Origin: Terrimonas sp.
GTDB taxonomy: Bacteria; Bacteroidota; Bacteroidia; Chitinophagales; Chitinophagaceae
Length of the DNA stretch: 58,841 nucleotides
Assembly (NCBI GenBank): GCA_016125075.1
Contig: WGMO01000006.1
Location: forward strand, 1 to 58,841
Direction: 5' to 3'
Shown here one piece after another: positions 42,430 through 50,335 of the stretch. The translations under genes and the position numbers were made by a program. Within the stretch, counting starts at the first letter, position 1. Every line of letters starts with the position of its first letter. The notes beneath the pieces were generated by a model that saw only the letters and a list, made by a program, of their open reading frames with translations, did not search any database and was not told the origin of the DNA.

Positions 42430-43656
42430 ATGCTAACAATATCACATCGCGGGGAACAGATGCCTGCATCACCCATCCGTAAACTGGTGCCGTATGCAGA
42501 AGCAGCCAAAAAAAAAGGGATCAAAGTCTATCATCTTAATATCGGACAACCGGATATAGAGACACCGCCTGCTATATTGGATGCTGTTAAACATACCGAT
42601 ATCAGGGTATTGGAATACAGCCATAGCGCCGGCAACGAGTCTTACCGCAGGAAACTGGTCAAATATTATAAAAGAGTGGGCATTGATGTTACGCCTGAAG
42701 AAATCATCATCACGACCGGTGGCAGTGAAGCCATCCTTTTCGGATTTTTCAGCTGCCTCAATCCCGGCGATGAAGTAATCATCCCCGAACCCTTCTACGC
42801 CAACTATAATGGATTTGCCGTAGCAGCCGGTGTTAAAGTGGTCCCGATCACCGCTCATATTGAAAATGGCTTTGCCCTTCCCCCCATCGCCGATTTTGAA
42901 AAAGTGATTACGGAAAAAACCGGGGCGATCGTAATCTGCAGCCCCAATAACCCCACGGGCTATCTTTACAGCCGGGAAGAAATGGAAGCATTGAAAAAAA
43001 TCTGTCTGCAACATGAACTCTATCTTTTCAGTGATGAAGCATACCGCGAGTTTTGCTATGACGGCGAATATATCAGCGCCATGCACCTGAAAGGGCTTGA
43101 ACAACATGTGGTACTGATGGATACGATTTCCAAAAGGTATAGCGCCTGTGGCGCCCGGCTTGGCGCCCTGGTTACAAAAAACAAAGCGGTCTATGATACT
43201 GCCATGAAATTTGCACAGGCCAGGTTATCACCACCGGGACTGGCACAGATCATGGGTGAAGCTGCTGTGGACCTGCCGGAAGCCTATTTCGATGCCCCAA
43301 AAGCTGAGTATATGGCGCGGCGTGACCTGCTGGTAAAAAGGCTGAATGCGATGCCGGGAGTATTCTGTCCCAATCCGGGAGGTGCTTTTTATGCGATCGC
43401 CAAATTGCCGATCGACGACAGTGACCGGTTTTGCCAGTGGCTGCTGGAAAGTTTTTCCTACAAGGAACAAACCGTTATGCTGGCGCCTGCATCAGGTTTT
43501 TATGGAACCCCGGGATTGGGAAAGCATGAGGTCCGGCTTGCCTATGTCCTGAATCTTACGGCACTGGATGCTGCCATGGATTGTCTTGAAAAAGCCCTGG
43601 AAATGTATCCGGGCCGAATTACCATTGACAAGAAAAAATCTGAAATGTCAGTTTGA
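42430..43656 (+). CDS. class I/II PLP-dependent aminotransferase (aspartate-type)
   Basis: Fold type I aminotransferase of 408 residues. SPNNPTG at 171-177, SDEAYREF at 201-208 and the Schiff-base lysine Lys235 in DTISKRYSACGARLG. The N-terminus (PASPIRKLVPYAEAAKKKG) and GNESYRRKLVKYYKR match the aspartate/aromatic aminotransferase subgroup common in Bacteroidota. The exact donor cannot be set. It stands alone between the P-type ATPase and the convergent methyltransferase, with its -7 element directly in front of the ATG. Confidence 0.9.
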   Translation: MLTISHRGEQMPASPIRKLVPYAEAAKKKGIKVYHLNIGQPDIETPPAILDAVKHTDIRVLEYSHSAGNESYRRKLVKYYKRVGIDVTPEEIIITTGGSEAILFGFFSCLNPGDEVIIPEPFYANYNGFAVAAGVKVVPITAHIENGFALPPIADFEKVITEKTGAIVICSPNNPTGYLYSREEMEALKKICLQHELYLFSDEAYREFCYDGEYISAMHLKGLEQHVVLMDTISKRYSACGARLGALVTKNKAVYDTAMKFAQARLSPPGLAQIMGEAAVDLPEAYFDAPKAEYMARRDLLVKRLNAMPGVFCPNPGGAFYAIAKLPIDDSDRFCQWLLESFSYKEQTVMLAPASGFYGTPGLGKHEVRLAYVLNLTALDAAMDCLEKALEMYPGRITIDKKKSEMSV

Positions 43657-43675
43657 CCCCAATTCTCCTACCGCA

Positions 43676-44623
43676 TTATTTCTCTATCAGGAAACAGGGC
43701 CTTTTGAGTTTCTTTTCAAAATCAAAGCTGGTGGTGGCCCTGGTGATATCCTTTATTTTATCAGTATGGATTTTCGAAACCTCCAGAACAAATTTCGAAT
43801 AATTGGTACTGAAATACAGTAACCCGCCAGGTTGGAGTGCGTCCAGGCATTGGTTGATCATTGTAACATGGTCCTGTTGGATATCGAAAATCTCTTTCAT
43901 CCTTTTGCTATTGCTGAAGGTGGGTGGATCCATGATGATAATATCATACTGGCTCCCTTTTAAACCGGGAAGGTATTGTTTCACATCTGCATGGATGAAC
44001 CGGTATCTTTCCTGATCGCTAAACGAATTGAGTTGCATATTCCTGGCTGCCCATGCCAGGTAGGTCCTGGAAAGATCCACCGTATCCACAGCCAAAGCGC
44101 CCCCGGCAGCCGCATACACAGAAAAGGAACCGGTATAGGCAAAAAGGTTCAATATTTTTTTCCCCTCACTTCTTTCACGCAGCATCTGACGGGTGATACG
44201 GTGATCCAGGAATAAACCGGTATCCAGGTAATCGCTCAGGTTCACAATAAATTGCAAATCGTTTTCCCATACAATTATTTCATTTTGCGACTGGTCCAAT
44301 CGCTGGTATTGGCCCAGCCTTCCGGGTTTACGCTGCCGCAATTTTAAATAGACATCCTGGTCATTCACCCCCAGCACATCTCTTATCACATCAAGGCTTT
44401 CCTGTATCCAGGCCTCATGCGCTTCTTCCGACATCCGGTGGTTACGTTTGTATTCCGCCACATATAATTTATCGCTGTAAAATTCGATACAAAATGGAAA
44501 CTCCGGTAAATCATGATCATAGAGCCTGAAGCAGGAAATACCCATCCGCTTTGCCTGTTTACCGGTATGCCGCATCAATTTGACCAGCCGGTTCCTGAAC
44601 ATATTTATTTTGTCGTTCTGCAT
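43676..44623 (-). CDS. RlmK-like 23S rRNA methyltransferase (stand-alone)
   Basis: SAM-dependent methyltransferase of 315 residues. It matches the C-terminal half of Escherichia coli RlmKL, the m7G2069 enzyme: DTGLFLDHR at 134-142, the SAM loop LNLFAYTGSFSVYAA at 158-172, VDLSRTYLAWAARN and DPPTFSNSK at 232-240. RlmKL is a two-domain fusion; here the RlmK half is separate, and no RlmL half is in the window. The related m5C1962 enzyme RlmI is the alternative, but DPPTFSNSK and the N-terminal NRL..L segment favour RlmK. Confidence 0.84.
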   Translation of the reverse strand: MQNDKINMFRNRLVKLMRHTGKQAKRMGISCFRLYDHDLPEFPFCIEFYSDKLYVAEYKRNHRMSEEAHEAWIQESLDVIRDVLGVNDQDVYLKLRQRKPGRLGQYQRLDQSQNEIIVWENDLQFIVNLSDYLDTGLFLDHRITRQMLRERSEGKKILNLFAYTGSFSVYAAAGGALAVDTVDLSRTYLAWAARNMQLNSFSDQERYRFIHADVKQYLPGLKGSQYDIIIMDPPTFSNSKRMKEIFDIQQDHVTMINQCLDALQPGGLLYFSTNYSKFVLEVSKIHTDKIKDITRATTSFDFEKKLKRPCFLIEK

Positions 44624-44711
44624 TTCTTTCTATCAAAGATTTACGAAATTTACAGGGTTGGGCAGGAATCCCCTTATTTAATTTTTATCTGAAATAACAA
44701 TCACTTCACCT

Positions 44712-46094
44712 TTGTACGCCATTGTTGACATAGAGACTACCGGCTCCTTTGCTGCCGCCAACGGCATCACAGAGATTTCCATCCATATTTTTGACGGTGA
44801 CAAAGTAGTTGAAAAATTTGAAACCCTGATCAATCCCTTCCAATCCATCCCCCGGTATATTCAATCCATGACTGGTATAACTGATGAAATGGTTTCCGGC
44901 GCTCCCGGGTTCAAGGAAGTAGCAGGGCAGATCCATGCCTTGTTAGAGGATAAAATATTTGTGGCCCACAATGTTAATTTCGATTATTCCTTTATCAAGT
45001 ACCAATTGGAATACTGCGGGTTTTCCTTCAATACCAAAAAACTCTGCACCGTTCGGTTAAGCCGCAAAATCTTACCCGGATTTGAATCCTACAGTTTGGG
45101 GAACCTGTCAAGATCATTAGGTATCCGTATCAGGAACCGGCACCGGGCCGGGGGCGATGCAGAAGCGACTGTTGAACTGTTCAGGCATTTGCTGGCCAAT
45201 GACCAGGATAATTTTATTGGTAAGAGCCTCAAAAAAAACTCCAAAGAGCAGCTTTTACCTCCACATGTCCCAAAATCTGATCTCGACAAGCTGCCTTACT
45301 CACCGGGCGTTTACTATTTTCACGATAAGAAAGGGAAAGTGGTGTATGTGGGCAAGGCAAAGAATATCCGTTACCGGGTCAACAGCCATTTCAGTAATAA
45401 TTCGTCCGGCAGGCAGAAACAGAATTTTATTCAACATGTATATGCCATCAGTTTCCAGGAAACCGGTACAGAGCTGATGGCTGCAGTTCTTGAATCGACT
45501 GAAATAAAAAAGATATGGCCCATCTTTAACAGTTCCCAAAAACGCTGGGAGAACGTTTATGGCATCTTTACCTATGAAGATCAAAATGGGTATACACGGT
45601 TGGCCATAGAAAAAAACAAGAAAATACTTCAACCGGTACATTCCTTTCATTACCTGATCGAAGGGCATTCCCTGCTCCGTTCGCTCATTCATCAATACCA
45701 GCTTTGCCCGCGTTTATGTTTTATGCAATCCGATACCGTTGCCTGCACCGGTTTGGATACCGGTCAATGTTTTGGTGCCTGCGAAGCCAAAGAAGAACCG
45801 GAATCCTATAACAAGCGGGTACAGGAAGCCATTGGTTCCATACAGCAAAACGAGTCCTTTATCATCCTTGACAGGGGCCTGAATGGAAGCGACCAGTCCT
45901 GTATACTGGTAGAAGAAGGAAAATTCATTGGCATGGGATATATTCCCATTGATGTACAGGTTCTGCATATTGAGCAGGTCAAAGATTTTATTCAACCTTA
46001 TAAGGAAAACAGTTATGTCCGGAACCTCCTGCTGGGTTTCCGGTCAAAATATCCCGACAAGGTGATCGTACTGGAACAGCAAGACCGGCATTAA
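44712..46094 (+). CDS. DnaQ-like exonuclease fused to a GIY-YIG (UvrC/Cho-like) nuclease domain
   Basis: A 460-residue nuclease fusion. Residues 1-165 are a DEDDh 3'-5' exonuclease (Asp6 and Glu8 in DIETTG, HNVNFDYSF with Asp91, His144 and Asp149 in HRAGGDAEAT). Residues about 195-275 are a GIY-YIG domain (SPGVYYFHD at 197-205, VYVGKAKNIR at 211-220) like the N-terminus of UvrC and Cho. The C-terminal 180 residues have several cysteines (CPRLCFM, CTGLDTGQCFGACEAKEE), as in UvrC's Cys-rich region. Role in repair is likely. Start codon is TTG at 44712, since MYAIVDIETTG is the expected N-terminus. Confidence 0.86.
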   Translation: MYAIVDIETTGSFAAANGITEISIHIFDGDKVVEKFETLINPFQSIPRYIQSMTGITDEMVSGAPGFKEVAGQIHALLEDKIFVAHNVNFDYSFIKYQLEYCGFSFNTKKLCTVRLSRKILPGFESYSLGNLSRSLGIRIRNRHRAGGDAEATVELFRHLLANDQDNFIGKSLKKNSKEQLLPPHVPKSDLDKLPYSPGVYYFHDKKGKVVYVGKAKNIRYRVNSHFSNNSSGRQKQNFIQHVYAISFQETGTELMAAVLESTEIKKIWPIFNSSQKRWENVYGIFTYEDQNGYTRLAIEKNKKILQPVHSFHYLIEGHSLLRSLIHQYQLCPRLCFMQSDTVACTGLDTGQCFGACEAKEEPESYNKRVQEAIGSIQQNESFIILDRGLNGSDQSCILVEEGKFIGMGYIPIDVQVLHIEQVKDFIQPYKENSYVRNLLLGFRSKYPDKVIVLEQQDRH

Positions 46095-46528
46095 TCCATC
46101 CAGGAAAAATCGGGTGCTTTTGGCATTTGAGAAAATACTGCTACTGCGATGGGAGGCGCCGGGATCAATTTTCTTTCGACCGTTTGCATCCATGCACCTT
46201 CAATTGTCAAATATGCGGCCGCTTTCTTTTCTGCCTTTTGTATGGTATGTTTTATAGACCAGCGCGAATAATCGCGGGTTGACTTCATGATCTCGAGATT
46301 AATACTGATAAGGTCACCATACCGTATCTCTTTCCTGAAAACGCATTCCTCCCTAAACAGGATTGGGCCGAAATGACCGGCACTCATGAGTGCAGTCGTT
46401 AACCCATGATTTACCAGGAACTCCATCCTGCACATGGAACCCCAATCATAATAGACCGCATGTCGTAAATGAAAATTCGGATCCAGGTCGGACCACCGTA
46501 TCTGTAAGGGCAAAACAAAATCTTCCAT
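46091..46528 (-). CDS. acyl-CoA thioesterase, 4HBT hotdog family
   Basis: Hotdog-fold thioesterase of 145 residues. The N-terminal IRWSDLDPNFHLRHAVYYDWG (with Asp14/Asp16 region) is the 4HBT/YbgC pattern D-x-D-x-x-x-H-x-x. It hydrolyses acyl-CoA or acyl-ACP of unknown chain. It starts 6 nt after the MFS gene stop, so the two are one transcript. Its stop shares TTAA with the convergent nuclease gene, a 4-nt overlap. Confidence 0.84.
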   Translation of the reverse strand: MEDFVLPLQIRWSDLDPNFHLRHAVYYDWGSMCRMEFLVNHGLTTALMSAGHFGPILFREECVFRKEIRYGDLISINLEIMKSTRDYSRWSIKHTIQKAEKKAAAYLTIEGAWMQTVERKLIPAPPIAVAVFSQMPKAPDFSWMD

Positions 46529-46534
46529 TTTCTT

Positions 46535-47725
46535 TTATTTAAGCTTATTAAAACCAATCGCTGCCAACCCGCATACTGAAAATAATAAATACCAAAGTGC
46601 ATTGTACCCGAAATGCTTGATTACCTGGGTACCGATCGTTGGAGCCATTACGTTTGCCAATGCAAATGAAATGGTGAACAGTGCCGCATACTGGCCCCGG
46701 TTGGTTTCCGTTGACCGCGATACCCAGAAATTATTAACAAAAGGGAACATCAGCATCTCTCCCAGGGTGATCATCAACATGGCCGCCCATACAAACCCGA
46801 TGACCGGATGAATGGTCAGCAGGAGAAAGGAAAGACCAATCAATAAAGCACCCGTACCGATATAGATCCTGTCTGGTCTTTTCCCTTCCAGTTTAAAAAC
46901 TAGGACCATCTCTGTTACCGCTATCAGCAAACCATTCGAGGCCAGGAGTATCCCGATGGCAGATTCATTTAATAGTACCACCTCTTTATAATACAGGGGA
47001 ACAATACTGAAAAGTTGCAGGAAACAAAATGCCACAAGAAAAACAAGAAAGATAAATTTCAAATAGGTATAGTCCCGGTATGCCGATTTTTTTACCGGGA
47101 TGGGATCTGATGATCCATTTTGACCCGTTACCGGGGAAACCGGTGGTTGCATCACGATACGTAACATTACAGCAGCAATGATACAGGTAAGTCCGTCGGT
47201 CCAGAATAGCCAGTCATAACTGATGGAGGCCAGGATCCCACCTGCAGCAGGTCCAATACTAAAACCCAGGTTGACGGCTAACCGGTTTAAGGAATAAGAC
47301 CTGGTCCGGTTTCCGGGCTTACTATAATGGGCAATAGCCGATGCATTGGCCGGGCGGAAGGATTCCCCAAGGGTGCTTAAAAAGAATATACAAATGGCGA
47401 TATGCCAGAAACCCCTCATCTGTCCCAGTACAATAAACATGCATCCGTTCAGCAACAGGCTACCAATCTGAACCTTATAAAAACCGATCTTGTCGATTAA
47501 CCAGCCACCCAAATATGCACCAAGCATGGCCCCCATACCAAAAAAACCCATGATGATCCCTGCTTCCGCTATGGAAAAACCCAACTCCCGGGTAAGGTAT
47601 AATGTTAGGAACGGGATCACCATCGTACCGCTCCGGTTGATGAACATCACCAGCGATAACCACCAGATAGCAGGTGATAATCCCACATAGGCATTTCGAT
47701 ATACACTAAGGCCTGATCGTAACAT
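46535..47725 (-). CDS. MFS transporter (drug-efflux-like)
   Basis: Major facilitator protein of 396 residues with about 12 membrane spans. The loop 2-3 motif is GAYLGGWLIDKIGFYKV near 68-84, and SLGESFRPANASAIAHY and NRLAVNLGFSIGPAAGG follow, the pattern of the MDR-like MFS group. Substrate unknown. It leads a two-gene unit with the thioesterase. A partial -7 match (TAATTTCG) lies 9 nt ahead of the ATG at 47725. Confidence 0.83.
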   Translation of the reverse strand: MLRSGLSVYRNAYVGLSPAIWWLSLVMFINRSGTMVIPFLTLYLTRELGFSIAEAGIIMGFFGMGAMLGAYLGGWLIDKIGFYKVQIGSLLLNGCMFIVLGQMRGFWHIAICIFFLSTLGESFRPANASAIAHYSKPGNRTRSYSLNRLAVNLGFSIGPAAGGILASISYDWLFWTDGLTCIIAAVMLRIVMQPPVSPVTGQNGSSDPIPVKKSAYRDYTYLKFIFLVFLVAFCFLQLFSIVPLYYKEVVLLNESAIGILLASNGLLIAVTEMVLVFKLEGKRPDRIYIGTGALLIGLSFLLLTIHPVIGFVWAAMLMITLGEMLMFPFVNNFWVSRSTETNRGQYAALFTISFALANVMAPTIGTQVIKHFGYNALWYLLFSVCGLAAIGFNKLK

Positions 47726-47778
47726 ACGTTCCGGCGAAATTAATTGAAGCAGGGCTACCTTTTTATTTCCATATCCGG

Positions 47779-47786
47779 TATTTTTG
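47779..47786 (+). promoter_or_regulatory. -7 promoter element of the FKBP lipoprotein gene
   Basis: TATTTTTG, exact TAnnTTTG, 17 nt before the preferred ATG at 47804. It lies inside the longer open frame, which argues for the shorter start. Confidence 0.42.
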
Positions 47787-47803
47787 CGGCTGAACCCGTA
47801 AAA

Positions 47804-48550
47804 ATGAAAAATACAATACTATTCGTATCAACGGCCCTCATGATTATTTCCTGTACCCCGGCAAAAAATACACAATCAACAATACCGGCTACAGATACCG
47901 TAGCTGCCCTGTCTGTTCCTGATACCCTCAACAAGTCACAACCCCTTTTTGCCGACAGCCGGGATTCTGCCAGCTATGCGATTGGCATCTTTGTCATCAA
48001 CTTTTATAAACAACAGGGTATTTCAGATATTAATTCAAAAATGGTAGCCAGGGCCATCGAGGATGCACAGCATATGATGCCGATGAGCCTGACCGACGCG
48101 GAGGCCAATAGTGCAATCATGGGCTATATCAATAAAGCACAGGCAGAAAAATCAAAAGCCAATATAGCAACCGGCGAAAAATTCCTGGCAGCGAATAAGA
48201 ACCGTCCCGATGTCATAACCACGGCCAGCGGGCTGCAGTACGAGATCCTGCAAACCGGTGATGGCCCCAAACCGGGTATCGGCGATAGCGTTACCTGTCA
48301 CTATAAAGGGTCATTTGTGGACGGCTCTGTTTTTGAGAATTCCTATGAAAACGGGAAACCGGTTTCTTTCACGGTGAGTGGAGTCATTAAGGGATGGACG
48401 GAGGCCCTCCAACTGATGCCGGTGGGTTCAAAATGGAAGCTCTATATACCTTACCAATTGGGATACGGGGTGAACGACTATTTTTCCATACCCGGAGGCT
48501 CCGCACTGATTTTTGAAATTGAATTATTGGGCATCCCGAAAAAGAATTAA
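47804..48550 (+). CDS. FKBP-type peptidyl-prolyl isomerase, lipoprotein
   Basis: Prolyl isomerase of 248 residues. The signal MKNTILFVSTALMIISC has a lipobox ending at Cys17, so a periplasmic membrane-anchored protein is expected; this and the promoter position support ATG 47804 over an in-frame ATG 60 nt upstream. Residues about 45-130 match the FkpA/Mip N-terminal dimerisation helices (YAIGIFVINFYKQQGI, AEANSAIMGYINKAQAEK), and 140-248 the FKBP domain (DSVTCHYKGSFVDGSVFENSY, PVGSKWKLYIPYQLGYG). The stop shares TTAA with the convergent channel gene. Confidence 0.9.
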   Translation: MKNTILFVSTALMIISCTPAKNTQSTIPATDTVAALSVPDTLNKSQPLFADSRDSASYAIGIFVINFYKQQGISDINSKMVARAIEDAQHMMPMSLTDAEANSAIMGYINKAQAEKSKANIATGEKFLAANKNRPDVITTASGLQYEILQTGDGPKPGIGDSVTCHYKGSFVDGSVFENSYENGKPVSFTVSGVIKGWTEALQLMPVGSKWKLYIPYQLGYGVNDYFSIPGGSALIFEIELLGIPKKN

Positions 48551-49557
48551 TCGTTCAGGTTTTTTTTCATCCGGTCGATCTGCCATTTGGTACCGAGCAC
48601 GATCACTTTCATACCCGATGATATGATCGTATCATCGGGAGGATTGATCACAAATTTTCCTTCATCGTTTTTTATCCCGATGCAATTCACGCCGGTTTTC
48701 TCCCATTTCATCACTTCCTTGAGGGGCTGATCTTTTATATGCGTAGGCAAATAATCATAAGGCACCGATTCCATATGGATGGATTCTCCTTCTTCCCCCG
48801 ACAGGTAATCGATAAACTCAATAACATCGGGTTTTGAAACCAGGGTAGCCATATGGGTGCCGCCGATCTTGTCGGGCATGATCACACTGTCGGCCCCCGC
48901 CTTTTTGAGTTTGGGCATCGAGTTTTTACCGGATGCCCGGCTGATGATCTGGATATTCGGGTTGATGGCCCTTGCCGATAAAACGATAAACACATTGTCA
49001 GCATCTTCGGGAAGCGCCGTGATGAGGGCTTTTGCCCGCTTAATACCTGCGCGGTACAGGACTTCATCCATGGTCGCATCGCCGACTATATAAACGAGAT
49101 CAGGGTTGCCGTCCAGGTATTCGTTTACATACTCTTCATTGTTCTCGATGATCAGGAACTCCTCTCCATGCACTTTAAGTGTTTGGGCAGCCTGGCGGCC
49201 ATTCCTGCCAAAACCACATATGATGACGTGGCCATGCATCTTTTCAATTGCTGACATAATTCTTCTCGCTTTAAAATATTGATTAATCTCACCACTGATC
49301 ACAAACTGGGTGATACGGGTGATTGCAAAAGCAAATGTACCCCAGCTGGTCACCAACATAAACATGGTAAATATCCTCCCGGCATCCGTCAGGGGTTTTA
49401 CCTCGCTGAAACCAACGGTAGTCACCGAAAGTGTGGTCATGTAAATCGCCTCGAGGAAAGTGTAATGCTCAATAAACATATATCCCACCACCCCGATGAA
49501 AGAGATGAAGCTAAGCAGGATGAAAGGCTGCAGTAATCTGAAAGTCCACTTTCTCAA
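48547..49557 (-). CDS. two-helix potassium channel with RCK (TrkA-N/TrkA-C) domain
   Basis: MthK-like ligand-gated potassium channel subunit of 336 residues. Two spans (about 10-30, 62-84) surround a pore loop with TTVGFSE at 46-52. The filter reads GFS rather than GYG/GFG. The RCK domain starts HGHVIICGFGRNGRQAA (GFGRNG at 115-120), with a TrkA-C domain after about 250. The apparent start is TTG at 49557 (MRKWTF); no ATG is available before residue 27. It is 16 nt downstream of cmk on the same strand. Confidence 0.88.
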   Translation of the reverse strand: MRKWTFRLLQPFILLSFISFIGVVGYMFIEHYTFLEAIYMTTLSVTTVGFSEVKPLTDAGRIFTMFMLVTSWGTFAFAITRITQFVISGEINQYFKARRIMSAIEKMHGHVIICGFGRNGRQAAQTLKVHGEEFLIIENNEEYVNEYLDGNPDLVYIVGDATMDEVLYRAGIKRAKALITALPEDADNVFIVLSARAINPNIQIISRASGKNSMPKLKKAGADSVIMPDKIGGTHMATLVSKPDVIEFIDYLSGEEGESIHMESVPYDYLPTHIKDQPLKEVMKWEKTGVNCIGIKNDEGKFVINPPDDTIISSGMKVIVLGTKWQIDRMKKNLND

Positions 49558-49573
49558 AAGCGCTAAGTTTTAT

Positions 49574-50266
49574 TTATTTCTGGTGATGGATCATTTCCTC
49601 TGCCCATTGTAAAGCTAAAGCAAACTGCTCATCCCGGGATATATTCGTATTATCCAGCACCCGGGCATCATCTGCTTTCCGCAAGGGACTTACTTCGCGG
49701 TTGGAATCAATATAATCACGCATCTCCAGGTTATTCTTTACTTCTTCGATGGTGATATTCGGGTTCTTGGCATAGAGTTCCTTAAACCTCCGTTCCACCC
49801 TCACGGCATTGTCTGCCGTCATAAAAATCTTCAATTCTGCGTGGGGAAAGACTACCGTACCGATATCCCGGCCATCCATGACGATTCCCTTCCTGGTACC
49901 CATGCGCTGTTGCTGGGCCACGGCAAATGACCGCACTTCCCGGATCGCAGCCACCTCACTGACTTTTTCAGCCACCACAAGGTCGCGGATCACATATTCC
50001 ACATTTTCATCGTTCAGGTAGATCTCACTGACCTGGCTGGCCTCATTAAAAATAAACTCAAGATTGATTTCCTGCAGTGCCTCCCTGACTTTGACAGGAT
50101 CGGTCCAGTCAACATGGTTGCGCAGAAAATAAAGTGTGATGGCCCGGTACATTGCACCGCTGTCCACATATACATAACCGAGCTGCTTCGCCAATTGCCT
50201 GGCCAGGGTGCTCTTGCCGCATGACGACCAGCCATCAATCGTAATAATGATCTTCTTTTTTGCCAT
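49574..50266 (-). CDS. cmk: (d)CMP kinase
   Basis: Phosphorylates CMP and dCMP with ATP. The 230-residue protein has the P-loop GWSSCGKST at 12-20, YVDSGAMYRAITLYFL and VMDGRDIGTVVFPHAELKIFMTA, all diagnostic for cytidylate kinase. Length is normal. It lies 69 nt after clpC on the same strand, separated by a strong terminator, and precedes the channel gene by 16 nt. In many bacteria cmk sits next to rpsA, but not here. Confidence 0.94.
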   Translation of the reverse strand: MAKKKIIITIDGWSSCGKSTLARQLAKQLGYVYVDSGAMYRAITLYFLRNHVDWTDPVKVREALQEINLEFIFNEASQVSEIYLNDENVEYVIRDLVVAEKVSEVAAIREVRSFAVAQQQRMGTRKGIVMDGRDIGTVVFPHAELKIFMTADNAVRVERRFKELYAKNPNITIEEVKNNLEMRDYIDSNREVSPLRKADDARVLDNTNISRDEQFALALQWAEEMIHHQK

Positions 50267-50282
50267 TCTATATCAAAAATGC

Positions 50283-50316
50283 AAAAAAAAAATGCCAATC
50301 ACTGCTGATTGGCATT
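50283..50316 (-). terminator. Rho-independent terminator of clpC
   Basis: Perfect 11-bp stem AATGCCAATCA / TGATTGGCATT with 4-nt loop, followed on the minus strand by at least eight T. It starts 20 nt past the clpC stop and isolates cmk. Confidence 0.73.
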
Positions 50317-50335
50317 AATATTTATGAATTAAAGA

